From assembly GCA_003667245.1 (NCBI GenBank), contig RCNN01000037.1, positions 1-64,000 of the forward strand: a DNA stretch of 64,000 nt, given 5' to 3'. A model generated the notes under the pieces. The model ran no database searches and was not told where the DNA came from. It saw only the letters and a program-made list of their open reading frames with translations. This DNA is from Heterostelium multicystogenum. Lineage: Eukaryota; Evosea; Eumycetozoa; Acytosteliales; Acytosteliaceae. Of the stretch, positions 24,596 through 34,557 are shown piece after piece. Numbering within the stretch: position 1 is the stretch's first letter; the number at the start of each line of letters is the position of its first letter. The translations under genes and the position numbers were made by a program.

Positions 24596-25146
24596 ATGAA
24601 ACTATTTTATTTAGTTTTAGTTTTATTACTGGTATCCAGTGCCTTTGCTAACGATCTACAATTAACTGAAGAAGAAAAAGAGTTAATTCAAAAAGATCTT
24701 AGCTTTAAGAAAAAATGCGGCACACAGTCTTGGGACGGAACTAGTAAGTCAAATTCTCTAATAAAAGATGCTATACATCTAAATCTAAATGTTTATTTTT
24801 AAATAAAGAGTTGTCGATTCCATATTATAGTGGATATGCTGCTGGATTTGGATACGCTGCAGGAGTTCCAGGTTACCAACACCATGGAGTGGAACCGGAT
24901 TTGAACAAGGAGGAATCCCATTGTTGAGTGGTCTTTTCTCAGGAAATTCATTCCCCTATCCATTCAATTGGTTAGGAGGTGGTGGAGCCTATATTGGTGG
25001 ATATTCTGGTGCAGTTTCCACCTTGTACCCAGATTTTAACTCCCAATGGAAAATACATAGGAGGTGGAAATGGGATGCATATCTTTCTGGATATTTCCAA
25101 TTGGTAAAATTATTCAACAATCCCCTGCTCATGTACAAACAAGAAT
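24596..25146 (+). CDS. Secreted Gly/Tyr/Pro-rich protein, tandem family member 1
   Basis: Residues 1-18 (MKLFYLVLVLLLVSSAFA) are a signal peptide, followed by a short charged segment LTEEEKELIQKDLSFKKKCG. An intron follows at about 24744-24807 (GTAAGT...AATAAAG). The second exon is Gly/Tyr-rich: YYSGYAAGFGYAAGVPGY, then after a frameshift near 24870 a GIPLLSGLFSGNSFPYPF segment and GGGGAYIGGYSGA. With a further correction near 25045 the protein would end FLDISNW rather than run on to 25146. Members 2 and 3 share the layout of signal peptide, acidic EEE/PEER segment, intron and Gly-rich repeats. Function is not known. The composition suggests an extracellular matrix, slime-sheath or coat protein. 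Confidence 0.65.
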
Positions 25147-25580
25147 AAACAAATTCAACATAGAGAAATATCTACTATCTACTTTCATATTCCATAATGT
25201 AAATTTCAATCCCAAAAAATAAATCAATAAATAAATTAAAATACAATATATATAATTTATATTGATTAATGTATTTTTTTCTTTAACACCTAGTGTTTGC
25301 TTTGAAAGTATATTTCCTAGCAATATATGTGTTGAAAAACCAATTACATATCTGTAGTCATTACCCTCAAAACTCACATTTCATAGCTAATAAAAAATAT
25401 ACATCATGATCAGATGAAATATTAACTTCAGTGTGTTCTAATGTATCTAATTTACAATAATAATAATTTTGATTTTTGGAAATCAAAAATATTGTTATTA
25501 TTTGTTTGTACTAATTGGATACAAAATTTAGTTTATTTATTATCCAACTAACTAAATTGGTAATAGGAATCTATAAAATA
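25147..25580. other. Intergenic region
   Basis: AT-rich spacer between family members 1 and 2. It contains TCTATAAAATAATG directly before the next start, where TATAAAA could serve as an initiator-proximal TATA element. Nothing else was seen. Confidence 0.45.
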
Positions 25581-26288
25581 ATGAAACTTTTTTATTTTGT
25601 TTTAATTTCATTACTTGTTGTTTCAGCAGTAAGAGCCGAAGACATTAATGATATTACTCCAGAAGAAAGAGAATTTGCATTGAAAAATTCTTGATTGTAA
25701 GAGAGCATTAGATAGTATTAATGCAGATCCATCTGATGCCAATATTAAACTCCAAGTTTCAAAAGATTTCTAGTAAATATTAATTTTATATCATATCTAT
25801 TTGTTTAAATATTGACAATAAATTGTATCTATACCTTTAGAATATTATCCCATTCCATACACCTCTTACAATCAAGGTTTGTTAGGAGGTCTTCTTGGAG
25901 GAAATGGAGGTGGACTATTGGGTGGACTTCTTGGAGGAAATGGTGGATTGCTTTCTGGTTTACTTGGAGGTGGCAGACCAATTCCCATATCATATCCAGT
26001 AACAATTGGAAATCCAAATTGGGGATGGCCATCATCTGTTCCAACATCATTCCCAACTACCCATCCACATATCCAGGATATATTGCTGGTGCATATATTG
26101 GATATGTCTACAAGGATGTAGACAATTCCAACTTGCAACAAGAACAACAGCAGCAGCAGCAACAGGCAGCAGCAACAAACAAGAACAACAACAACAACCA
26201 CAGCTTCCACCACAATTATCATAAATTAACTTTGAACATAAACGAAAACAACCAGCTTATGATAACCAGAACCAACAAACATCTTTAA
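25581..26288 (+). CDS. Secreted Gly/Leu-rich protein, tandem family member 2
   Basis: The start gives MKLFYFVLISLLVVSAVRA, a signal peptide, then EDINDITPEEREFAL. One base too many near 25690 shifts the frame into DCKRALDSINADPSDANIKL. An intron, about 25772-25837 (GTAAAT...CTTTAG), leads to YYPIPYTSYNQG and tandem GLLGGLLGGNGG units at 25880-25975, then GGGRPIPISYPVTIGN. A frameshift near 26050 leads to YPGYIAGAYIGYVYKDVDN and a Gln/Ala/Asn-rich tail. The end is uncertain: the frame may stop at 26224 or 26288. The Leu-Gly-Gly repeat and aromatic segments suggest a structural secreted protein. It shares the PEER segment with member 3. Confidence 0.65.
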
Positions 26289-26781
26289 TGAAGTCACATC
26301 AACATAGAATTAATAATTAAATAAATTCCCATTTTTTTATTAATCACATTCCTATTTTAAAATACGGGCTGATTCATATCTTGGAGTATCAGATCATAAC
26401 ATATTATAATATCCCACTATAATTACTTTACTAAAATATGATTGATATGATATTATAAGTAGATGTTAGGAATGAATTCATATGAATGCAATCAGCAGCA
26501 ACTCATTGGGGAAAATCATATTACCTTAACATCAAATAAAAATAAAAAAGGTGTACGTCTCTATTGATTATGTGCCTGATCAAAATCTGTGGGGTGGAGT
26601 GGGGAGCAAGTATGATAATCAAAATCATAGCAAGTTAATAAAGGCAGTAATATGCAATGAATATTAAAATTATTATTAATATATTTTAATCCTATTCCAC
26701 TTTCTCCAATATAAATGGTGTATGAATGATGAAGTATCATTGTCAGTTGTTTTCCTTTAATATAGAATTGTATAAACTAAA
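26289..26781. promoter_or_regulatory. Upstream region of family member 3 with a G-rich box
   Basis: AT-rich except for TGTGGGGTGGAGTGGGGAG at 26588-26606, about 180 bases before the start. This resembles the G-boxes that control developmentally induced dictyostelid genes. No gene or RNA seen. Confidence 0.45.
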
Positions 26782-27415
26782 ATGAAGTTTTTAGCTATTT
26801 TCTATTGCCATTGTTGCCATCTCTGTTATCAGAGCAGAAACTGCTGAAGATATCACTCCAGAGGAAAGAAGACTTGCTTGAGCAACTCTATGCCGTTAAA
26901 CAAAGATTAGCTCGTAAATATTTTTGGAATGATAAAATATATATATAATAGTTTAATTATTAATGTTTCTAAAAAATTATTAGTATATCCAGGTGGAGGG
27001 TCTAATTGGAGGTTTATTGGGAGGAGGTGGAGGATACTACGAGAACAATGGTTTGCTTGGTGGTGTTGGTGATTTCCTCGACGGTATCCTCAATGGTGTC
27101 CTTGGTTTGATTGGTTTGGGTAACAGATATCCATCTACCTACTATCCATCTGGTTACCCAACTGGTTATCCAACTGGCTATCCAACTATCGGTTATCCAA
27201 CTATTGGTTATCCAACTGGATACCCAACCATTGGTTACCCAACCATCGGTTACCCAACCATCGGTTACCCAACTGGATATCCAACTGGTTATCCAACCAT
27301 CGGATACCCAACTGGATACCCAACCATTGGTTATCCAACTACATACTACCCATCCGGAGTTCCATCTGCATCTCCAACCACGATCATCTCAACCAAGACT
27401 GAGAAGCCAGAATAA
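26782..27415 (+). CDS. Secreted GYPT-repeat protein, tandem family member 3
   Basis: The start gives MKFLAIF and, after one frame correction near 26803, IAIVAISVIRAETAEDITP: a signal peptide and the shared acidic motif DITPEERR. A second correction near 26879 leads to LEQLYAVKQRLA, then an intron (about 26910-26982, GTAAAT...TTATTAG). The second exon starts with LIGGLLGGGGGYYENN and LLGGVGDFLDGILNGVLG. It then has 14 GYPT units, nine of them (G)YPTI or YPTG alternating, and ends ISTKTEKPE. A regular Tyr/Pro/Thr repeat is typical of extensible or adhesive extracellular proteins, so a matrix role is inferred. Its stop faces that of the SDR gene 103 bases away. Confidence 0.7.
27152..27340 (+). 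repeat. Coding tandem repeat, 14 units of GYPT or GYPTI
   Basis: Units of 12 or 15 bases (GGTTAYCCAACY with or without ATY). The spacing mixes 12- and 15-base units, a pattern consistent with slippage and unequal exchange. Confidence 0.9.
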
Positions 27416-27518
27416 ACCAATCAACATAACATCCCTCCATCTTCAACAAAAATACATGTGCTTTTTTGTTTTTCCTGCTTTATAAAATAAAATATCACAA
27501 TTTTATATGTATATAAGC

Positions 27519-28498
27519 TTAATGTACATTATTACTGTTGCTGCTGCTGCTTTCATTTGATATCGATTGCTTTTGGTTAGACTTTGCTGCTTGTGCCTCA
27601 ATAATTTGCTTCAGTTTGGCCAGTCCGGCTTTCTTTTTGAGTAGCCAGTCGGAGATGCAGTAAGGAAGTGCTTTCATGATGAAAACAAAGACTGAGCCTG
27701 GCCCGAAGCTAAAGGTTGCGGGAATACGGCGACGGAATATAATCTGAATCAGATAGTCAGTGAATGATCTTGTAGGTGCTTGTAATGATTTGATCATTGT
27801 TGGTCTGTTGAGAATTTCTGCTTCAATTGGTTTGTAGACAGAGTTGGTCAGCAATTCTTTCAGCCGTGGCTCAGCACGGTCTATAATGTTGGAGACAATG
27901 GTGCCAGGTATCGATGTTACTACCTTGACATTGAAGGGATCCAATTCCATTCTCAGCGCATCGGTCCAGCATGCAGAGCAGCTTTACTTGCACAATATAC
28001 TCCTGTAAAAGGCGATGTCATTATTCCAGAAATACTTCCAATATTCACAATGATTCCGCTTCTCCTCTCGACCATAAATTTTGAGACTGCCATTGTCACA
28101 TTGACAACTCCAAAGAAATTAATCTCTTAAGCACAGTGCCACGATCCTATTAATTAGGGATTCACCAATTACTATGATCAAAGTCAACCTACCCATTAAA
28201 TGTCTTGTATCTTCAATTGGTAGCTCTATACAGGGCCATAATACACTAGGCCAGCATTGTTGATGAGAATGTCAACTTTACCTTCGGTATCTATGATATA
28301 ATTGACTGCGTTGTTTATTGATTCCAAGTTGGAGACGTCCAATTGCAATACATGCAGACCTTTGTCACTCAAATCAGTCATTGTCTTGGTGTCTCTAGAG
28401 GTAGCATAAACCTTGAAACCATAGTCATGGAATGAAAGTGCAAGATCTCTGCCAATTCCACTCGATGCACCTGTAATTAAAACTACTCTATTATTCAT
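27519..28498 (-). CDS. Short-chain dehydrogenase, acyl-DHAP reductase-like
   Basis: The start MNNRVVLITGASSGIG carries the cofactor loop, followed by LQLDVSN, NNAGLVYYGPV, the catalytic Ser in IVNIGSISGIM and the pair in YCASKAALHA, then DALRMELDPFNVKVV and PGTIVSNI. This pattern is closest to AYR1/retinol-dehydrogenase-like SDRs. AYR1 reduces 1-acyl-DHAP on the ER and lipid droplets. The C-terminal half has IIFRRRIPATFSFGPGSVFVFI, which could lie at a membrane, and a Ser/Asn-rich tail. An intron of about 60 bases lies near 28134-28194. Frame corrections are needed near 28225 and near 27960-27985. The exact substrate is unproven. Confidence 0.75.
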
Positions 28499-29076
28499 AT
28501 GATCTTATTATGTATGTATATCTATCTATATATAGATATATGCAAATATTAACTTTATAAAATTTTTATTACTGATTCTTGAATGACTGCTCTTCAACAC
28601 TAAAATTAAATTAACCCAAACAGTTAAACCAATTAAGGTCACACCATCACCCGAATTATTTAATAATAATAATAATAATAATAATCTGATTGATTGATTG
28701 GTTGATGATCATTTTAAAACAATACTAATAACTTTATAAATATTTATAAAGTTAAATGCTAATATACGTGCTCTTTTGATGATATAGATGTATTAGATAG
28801 ATTTGATCTAGTTTTATTATAATATCATTTCTTTTTTAATGTAGCAACCTCATGAATCATCTAAATGAAATGGTTTATAGACCAATAAATGTAAGCATTG
28901 TGCACTTGTTGTGTTATTTTGAGAGAAGCAAAGAGTTGTAGACGAAGATAGTTCCCCAATTTGGACTTTCGAAATAAATTATTTTAAATTTTTTAATATT
29001 GTGTGTTGTATCTGACTTGCTGCAAAAGATAAACTTATTTGTTCAAATATTACTATATAGTACTTGAAAGCAAAAG
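28499..29076. promoter_or_regulatory. Divergent region between the SDR and taf10 genes
   Basis: AT-rich, gene-free. It contains an (AAT)n run at 28660-28685, GATTGATTGATTGG, and an inverted pair TTTATAAATATTTATAAA near 28734-28751. Confidence 0.4.
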
Positions 29077-29860
29077 ATGGATTTAGATCAAGTAGAATAT
29101 GAGGAATTCATTAACTCACTAGAGGATTATGTACCTACTGTATGTTTACCCTTTCATGTTCAAATTCAAATTCAAATTCAACTAATTAATCAATCAATCG
29201 ATGATCTTTAGATACCAGACGAAGTTATAACCTATTATCTTAATAAAACAGGCTTTGAATGTTCAGATCATAGAATGTATGATTGTAATATCATTAGTTT
29301 AGTTGGTTGATGCATTTATTGATTAGTAATCTATCTCTTTAATATTGTAGTAAAAGAATGATTTCATTGGCTACTCAAAAGTTTATATCGGATGTTGCTA
29401 ATGATAGTCTGCAGTATTGTAAGATTAGACAGCAAGCACCAACAAGAGAAGAAAGTAAAGAAGGAAAAGCAGTTGGTATTGACAATGGATGATCTATCAC
29501 AGAGTCTAAGAGATTATGGAATTAATATTAGAAAACCAGAATACTTTGCTGAAAAATATACCGCCACAACAGCAACAGCAACAAATTCCACTACCTGGTG
29601 GAGCAGCGGCATCGAAAGAATCAAAAGAAAAAGAATCAAAAGAATCGTCAGCAACGACAACCACAACTACCTCAACAGATAAAGCATCAACTACACCTTC
29701 AAAAGAAGGTAAGGAATCAATATCAAGTAAAGAAAAAGAAACTCCAACTAAGGAAGGATCAAGCAGCACGTCATCCAGCAGTAAGTCCAATGGTTCGGGA
29801 TCAACTGCATCAACAAGCAAACCCAAACCAAAGTCAAAACCAACTCCAACCAAAGAGTAA
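29077..29860 (+). CDS. taf10: TFIID/SAGA subunit TAF10
   Basis: TAF10 is a histone-fold subunit of TFIID and SAGA. The diagnostic order is visible: SLEDYVPT, IPDEVITYYLNKTGFECSD, RMISLATQKFISDVANDSLQYCK, then LTMDDLSQSLRDYGINIRKPEY. Introns split it at about 29141-29212 (GTATGT...TTTAG) and 29282-29350 (GTATGA...TTGTAG). The second joins SDHRI to KRMISL. Frameshifts occur near 29445 (REE to KKVKKEKQ) and near 29555. The remaining C-terminus, about 100 residues, is a Gln tract, then Lys/Ser/Thr-rich low complexity with GKESISSKEKETPTKEG and a final KPKPKSKPTPTKE. Such a tail is not part of the fold. The core call is firm. Confidence 0.85.
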
Positions 29861-30317
29861 TCGAATCTCCAAACTAAATGTATATCACTTCACTCATTCA
29901 CTCCCATTCATTTCCTCGTTCAACAATAACAACTCAACTCACCATAAAGTAATCAAAACAAGTCAATTATAACAAGTCAAGCAACATGTTATAGATATAA
30001 ATTTGTATAAATAAATAAAGAAGAATTCTAAAAGTTTAGTTGTTTTATTTACATTAATAAAAAAAAGGTTATAGTTATCTTGGCTATTACTATTATTATT
30101 ATTATGATTATGATTGTTGTTATTATTATTAACATCTCTGTTGCTATTTAAAGGTTTATGAGATGATTTGACTATTATTTCATTGTTATCATAAATTTGA
30201 TTTGGATGATGAGTTATACTCTTAAGTTGGCTAGTATTATTATTATTAAGTTGCTGATGCTGTTGTTGTTGTTGTTGTTGCTTTAAAGTTAACTTCTTAA
30301 TGCTATTACTATTACTA
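29861..30317. other. Convergent intergenic region
   Basis: Downstream sequence between two convergent stops. It holds Asn/Gln-type triplet repeats on the minus strand (TTGTTGTTG, TTATTATTA at about 30090-30140 and 30235-30285), which may be part of the coiled-coil gene's 3' end in another frame or its UTR. Confidence 0.4.
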
Positions 30318-32413
30318 TTATTTAAAATGACTATTAATGGTTGATTCCATTTTATTGAAATCCTGTATTCCTTGTCGTATCAAGGATTCATAGTCACTGT
30401 GTTCTTTTTTCGATCTCTTCAACTCCTTCTTTAGATCTACAATTTTCTTTGCCTCCATCTGTTGATATCGCTTCTTCCAACTATTGGAGTTGATTATTTA
30501 AATTGTATGCTTCTGTTGTCAATAATTCATAAGACATTGACTCGTTATTTAAATTGATCTGATCATTATCCTTTTGTTTCCTATCATAACTTTCGATTAG
30601 TAATGATTCATTCAAGTATATCATCCAAAGTGTACCTACACTTCATTCTTTAACATCTCTATTTGCTGACTTAGATTCTCTACTACATCTTTTAGTTCTC
30701 TGTTCTCCTCTTCAAACTGCTTTCTTCTCCAACTCTGCTTGTTCGCAATACTTAGTAAATCTTTCCTTTTCCACTTTCATTTCATACTTCAAGTCGTTCT
30801 TTAGCTAAAGACATTGGATATGATCATTAGTATCATGCTATCCATCTGTATTCAAATGAGTCTCTTACATTTTCTATTATGTTATTATGTTTAAGATGCC
30901 ATGCTTCTAACTCGTTGTGATGCTTAATATCTTTGGCAGATGATTCAGACTGTGATTCCTCGTATGCTTTTTGTGAATTTCTGTACCATCTCTTCCGATA
31001 TTGTAAGCTTCTTTCGTAGTGTTTGCGATTTCTTTATCGTTGGCAATCCTGCATTGCTTCAGTTGCGATATCTGTAGATTACATTCTTCGAGCATCTGAT
31101 CGGAGATTGCTTTACTCTGCGCGAATGCATTGTTCTTCAAAGACATGGTGATGTATTCTTTTCTTGATGGAGCAAAGCTCATCCTCCAACTGCTGATTGC
31201 TCTTGAGTGCAAGTTGAATCTTCTTTTCAAGCTCCTTAACCTTCGATGACGATATTGTGTATTTCTCTTTGAGAATAGAAATGACTTCGTGCAGGTCGTC
31301 TAGATGCGTCAGAGATGGATCATAGTAAAACTCCTCTGTTGCCCACCCAATTTCCTCATATTTATTTTTAGCACCATATGTGAATCGTTGAGGCTTGTTT
31401 TTCCCATGATGAGGTCGTTCCAATCCTCCTCCATATAAAAAGTTGGTTCGTCGTCATCGCTAACAAACTCCACTGTCTTCACCTCTGTCTCTGTTTCTTT
31501 TCTTGCTTGACTTTGATGGTTTGCTATAGAATGCACTTGCAAAAGGACTGTCAGCATCATCATTGTTCCGCTATTCAAAGACATCAATGTCATAAACAAA
31601 TCGTTGTGACTTGGTTTGCTTATTGAAAAGAGGTGGTCGTTTCAAAGACTGCTGTTGCTGATGCTGTTGATGTATGTGGTTTCCATTGCTATTATGATTG
31701 CTACGCTGAAAAGGTTGCTGAAAACCAATCCATTAAAAGGGTCTTGAGGTGAGTTGGCCACTGAACAACTTGTCAGTTAGGTCAGTAGAAGGTGGTGAAA
31801 AACTCTTCGGACTTAGCGCCTGATCGTCATTAAATATAGGTACAACTCCATTCTCGTTACTTAAATTTGATCGCTGTCTGTTGTTGCTAATTACTGACAT
31901 TGCCATTACTGCTCGAGCCCAGTGAGCTCGTTCTAGCTCTTCCTTGGCCCAATCTTCTAGGTGAAATTGGATTGGGCTTGACAAAGGTTTCCTGGAATCG
32001 ACGAGGCAGGAGTCGCCAGCAATATCGCTAAATTCAAGGTATCGTGGTGGTGAAGCAGAGACTGGTGACGCGGAAATAGGTGACGCGGAATCAGATCCAC
32101 CGTGGTGAATTGGGTGGTGAGAGTAAATCGGGTGGTGTGAAATGGGTGACGATGAGCCAGAGAGTGAAGCCATCGGAGTCGGAGGGGGTGAAGGCGGGGT
32201 CGAGTCGCCATTCAAATTGGATTGGATCGGGTAGAGTGAGCGCGTCATCTTTAAGGAAAGACTCACGAAACTCTTCGAAATCAATCTCTGTATTGCCGTA
32301 GAGATCAAGCCTGCTTTTTGCATGATCGATATAAAGTCATCGCTGACCTCGGTACCAGTGAATGATTTGATTGCATGTTTCAAATCATTACTGTCAAACA
32401 TTTGACACATCAT
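30318..32413 (-). CDS. Coiled-coil protein with Ser/Pro-rich region, function unknown
   Basis: Not recognised. The start MMCQMFDSNDLKHAIKSF leads into a predicted helical N-terminus, then a Ser/Pro/His-rich segment (STPPSPPPTPMASLSG, SPISASPVSASPP), a QRSNLS stretch, and an acidic patch FVSDDDEPTFYMEED. The rest, 31330 to 30330, is heptad-like: LHEVISILKEKYTISSSKV, ELEKKIQLALKSNQQLEDEL, and near the end IVDLKKELKRSKKEHSDYE, closing with FNKMESTINSHFK. An intron (about 30804-30872, GTAAGA...TTTAG) is visible on the minus strand. Several indels break the frame, especially 31590-31740 and 30480-30700. A cytoskeletal or scaffold role is possible, but nothing specific supports one. Confidence 0.55.
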
Positions 32414-33282
32414 GATGTTTGAAACACACTTTCAAACTAGCACTGAGTTTTAGTTATATTTCCAATTGCTAATGACTAATAACTATTACTATTGCTTTCT
32501 TTTCCTATTATAGTAGTAGTATTAAAACTAATCGATCGATAGTCACCACAGTAATCTACTAATAAATTTAATTAAACACTCTTATAAAATTGAGTAATCT
32601 TTATGAACCACACACAAACTCCTAATGATATATATTGTACAACAATTTCCTAATAAATAAATATATGCAAAGCTATAATTCTATTCTATTCTATTTAGTT
32701 ATTTGTTTTTCTTTCTTTGCTTCAACAATCTTTGTATGATTTTAATTTAATAATAAAGTCAGAACTAAACAAACGGTAGTAATGTGGTGTTTGTTTTTGT
32801 TTGAGAATGAATTTGTGGTTTGTGATTAGTTTTGCTCGTTTGTTTGTTTGTTGTTTGTTTGTTGACACACTTCAATGTTGAGTTGTTGTAAATAAGTGAA
32901 TCTATATCTAAATATATATACAACTAAATAAGATTTTTTTCGATTTAAAAATATAAATATAAATATTAAATTTAAATTAGTTTATAAAAATATATTAATA
33001 ATAAATATAATGATATTGTATAAAAATTATAGATATTCTTTATTATTATTATTTCTTTTATTTTCTTTTTTTGTCGTATTAAGTCTTTTGAACCATATAA
33101 TCTCGTGAGAAATCTAAAAACATTTGTTTTTTTAATTTTGTTTTTTTTTTTTTTGGAATTGTTTATAATAACACATTAGTATTAACACACAATGTTTAGG
33201 TACATGTTGTATTTATTAAATGTTTATATTATTGTGTAATTTACATTTTATTTATTATTGTATATTATATTTACTTTTTGTT
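32414..33282. other. Intergenic region
   Basis: About 870 bases of AT-rich sequence between two leftward genes, including TTTGTTTGTTTG repeats near 32840-32860, (TTTTATTTTC)-like runs and poly-T near 33137-33154. No gene or RNA seen. Confidence 0.55.
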
Positions 33283-33936
33283 TTAGCTTGAGATTAATTG
33301 TTGTTGATGCTTTTGTTGATTAATTAAATGATTGATTGCCATGCTTCTGTAAGATTCCAATGTTGGGGTTTCTAGACCAACTACCTTGGCAGCATCATCC
33401 CAACGACGAAGTTGCACTTTTAATGGGAAAAAGTCGGATTCCTCAAATTGCTTGACTTCCTCAGCAGTGAAAGGCCCTCCTTGGAACTTGAGGGAAGCCT
33501 TTGATGCATCGCTTAGGCTGTTGTAGTAGTCTGGGTTACTTCCAGTGAGGTATCGCTTGACGTTGACATGTGCTTCTACTAGCTGTGCAACCTTGTCAGA
33601 GAATCCTTTGGAGCGAAGGTATTGGCCACCAATGATCTCATGGCCATGAGCACCAACTGAAACGGTCTCACCAGTGGCCTCATCAGTCATCAACATTTGC
33701 TGTGTAATATCAGAAGCAACAACAAACTGTCCAATATCGTGCAACAAAGCAGCTAAAATAGTTTCATCATCAGAGCCATTGGAAGAAGCAGAGTAAGCAG
33801 CTTGTAAAGCATGCTCCAACTGAGAAATATCCTCTCCAATATACTCTTCCTCCATGCCACTCTCCAGCAGCTTGAATATTTCATCTATAACATGAGTCGA
33901 ATGACGCAAGACTTCATCATTGATATTGACATCCAT
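33283..33936 (-). CDS. phnZ: HD-domain diiron oxygenase of the PhnZ type
   Basis: PhnZ cleaves 2-amino-1-hydroxyethylphosphonate to glycine and phosphate with a mixed-valent diiron centre. The 217-residue protein is uninterrupted and shows the family's residues in order: Tyr32 and Glu35 in YIGE, His42 in SQLEH, His66-Asp67 in LLHDIGQ, His99 in HGHEIIGGQYL, His123 and Lys127 in EAHVNVKRYL, LSDASKASL near 141-149, FQGGP, and Asp180 in RRWDD. Ordinary HD phosphohydrolases lack the YxxE segment and the downstream KRYL, LSDAS and QGGP blocks. The start MDVNINDEVLRHSTHVI is the only Met far upstream. It is divergent from a PhyH-family dioxygenase gene, the type that makes PhnZ's substrate. A related TmpB-like activity on trimethylated substrate is an alternative. 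Confidence 0.75.
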   Translation of the reverse strand: MDVNINDEVLRHSTHVIDEIFKLLESGMEEEYIGEDISQLEHALQAAYSASSNGSDDETILAALLHDIGQFVVASDITQQMLMTDEATGETVSVGAHGHEIIGGQYLRSKGFSDKVAQLVEAHVNVKRYLTGSNPDYYNSLSDASKASLKFQGGPFTAEEVKQFEESDFFPLKVQLRRWDDAAKVVGLETPTLESYRSMAINHLINQQKHQQQLISS

Positions 33937-34557
33937 CCTCTATTATTTAAATCTATCTATATATTATATTAACAATAATAATATAAAAGTTAAAGTGGTG
34001 AATGATCAACCATATCAGCTGACATCCATGATGAAAATGCAGGTTAACATTTAGTAATAAAAAACACATTTAACCAAATAAAAACAAAAAATCTCGGGTA
34101 CACTTCACAGGAGATCAGCAAATATATTGATATCTCGGAGTTTTAATCGGGAACTTTGAATAGAAACCCCCGGTTGGAGCTAAAATTTGATATTATTTAA
34201 AAATAAGTTCTGATACCAGCATTCTTCTCTTTGCAACATGATCATTAAAAAACCCACTAACTCCAATTTCCTCAAAAGATATTTTCATTTTCATAGGCAT
34301 AGCCAAAAAGAAATTTAAAAAAGTTTATGTGGTCCACTCCACTGGGTTGTAAAATTACCGAATTAGTTGACTGTGATCACATCATAATCACTTTCACACT
34401 TTAATTAAAGCAAAGAAGATTAGATATTAACAGTGTATTAAATTTTGCATCAAAAATTAAAAAGTATAAATTGAATACCAAGGTCCCTAGTAAGCAAATC
34501 ATTTTAATCATTTTAATCGACAATCAATCCAATAATAACTATTATATTTTATAAAAA
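33937..34557. promoter_or_regulatory. Shared divergent promoter of the PhnZ-like and PhnY-like genes
   Basis: A 621-base gene-free stretch that must hold both promoters. AAGTATAAATTG at 34463-34474 is a TATA candidate for the rightward gene. No operator-like repeat was recognised. Confidence 0.5.

Noticed and set aside
27152..27340. CRISPR-like array
   Set aside because: Units are contiguous coding repeats with no spacers, in a eukaryotic gene.
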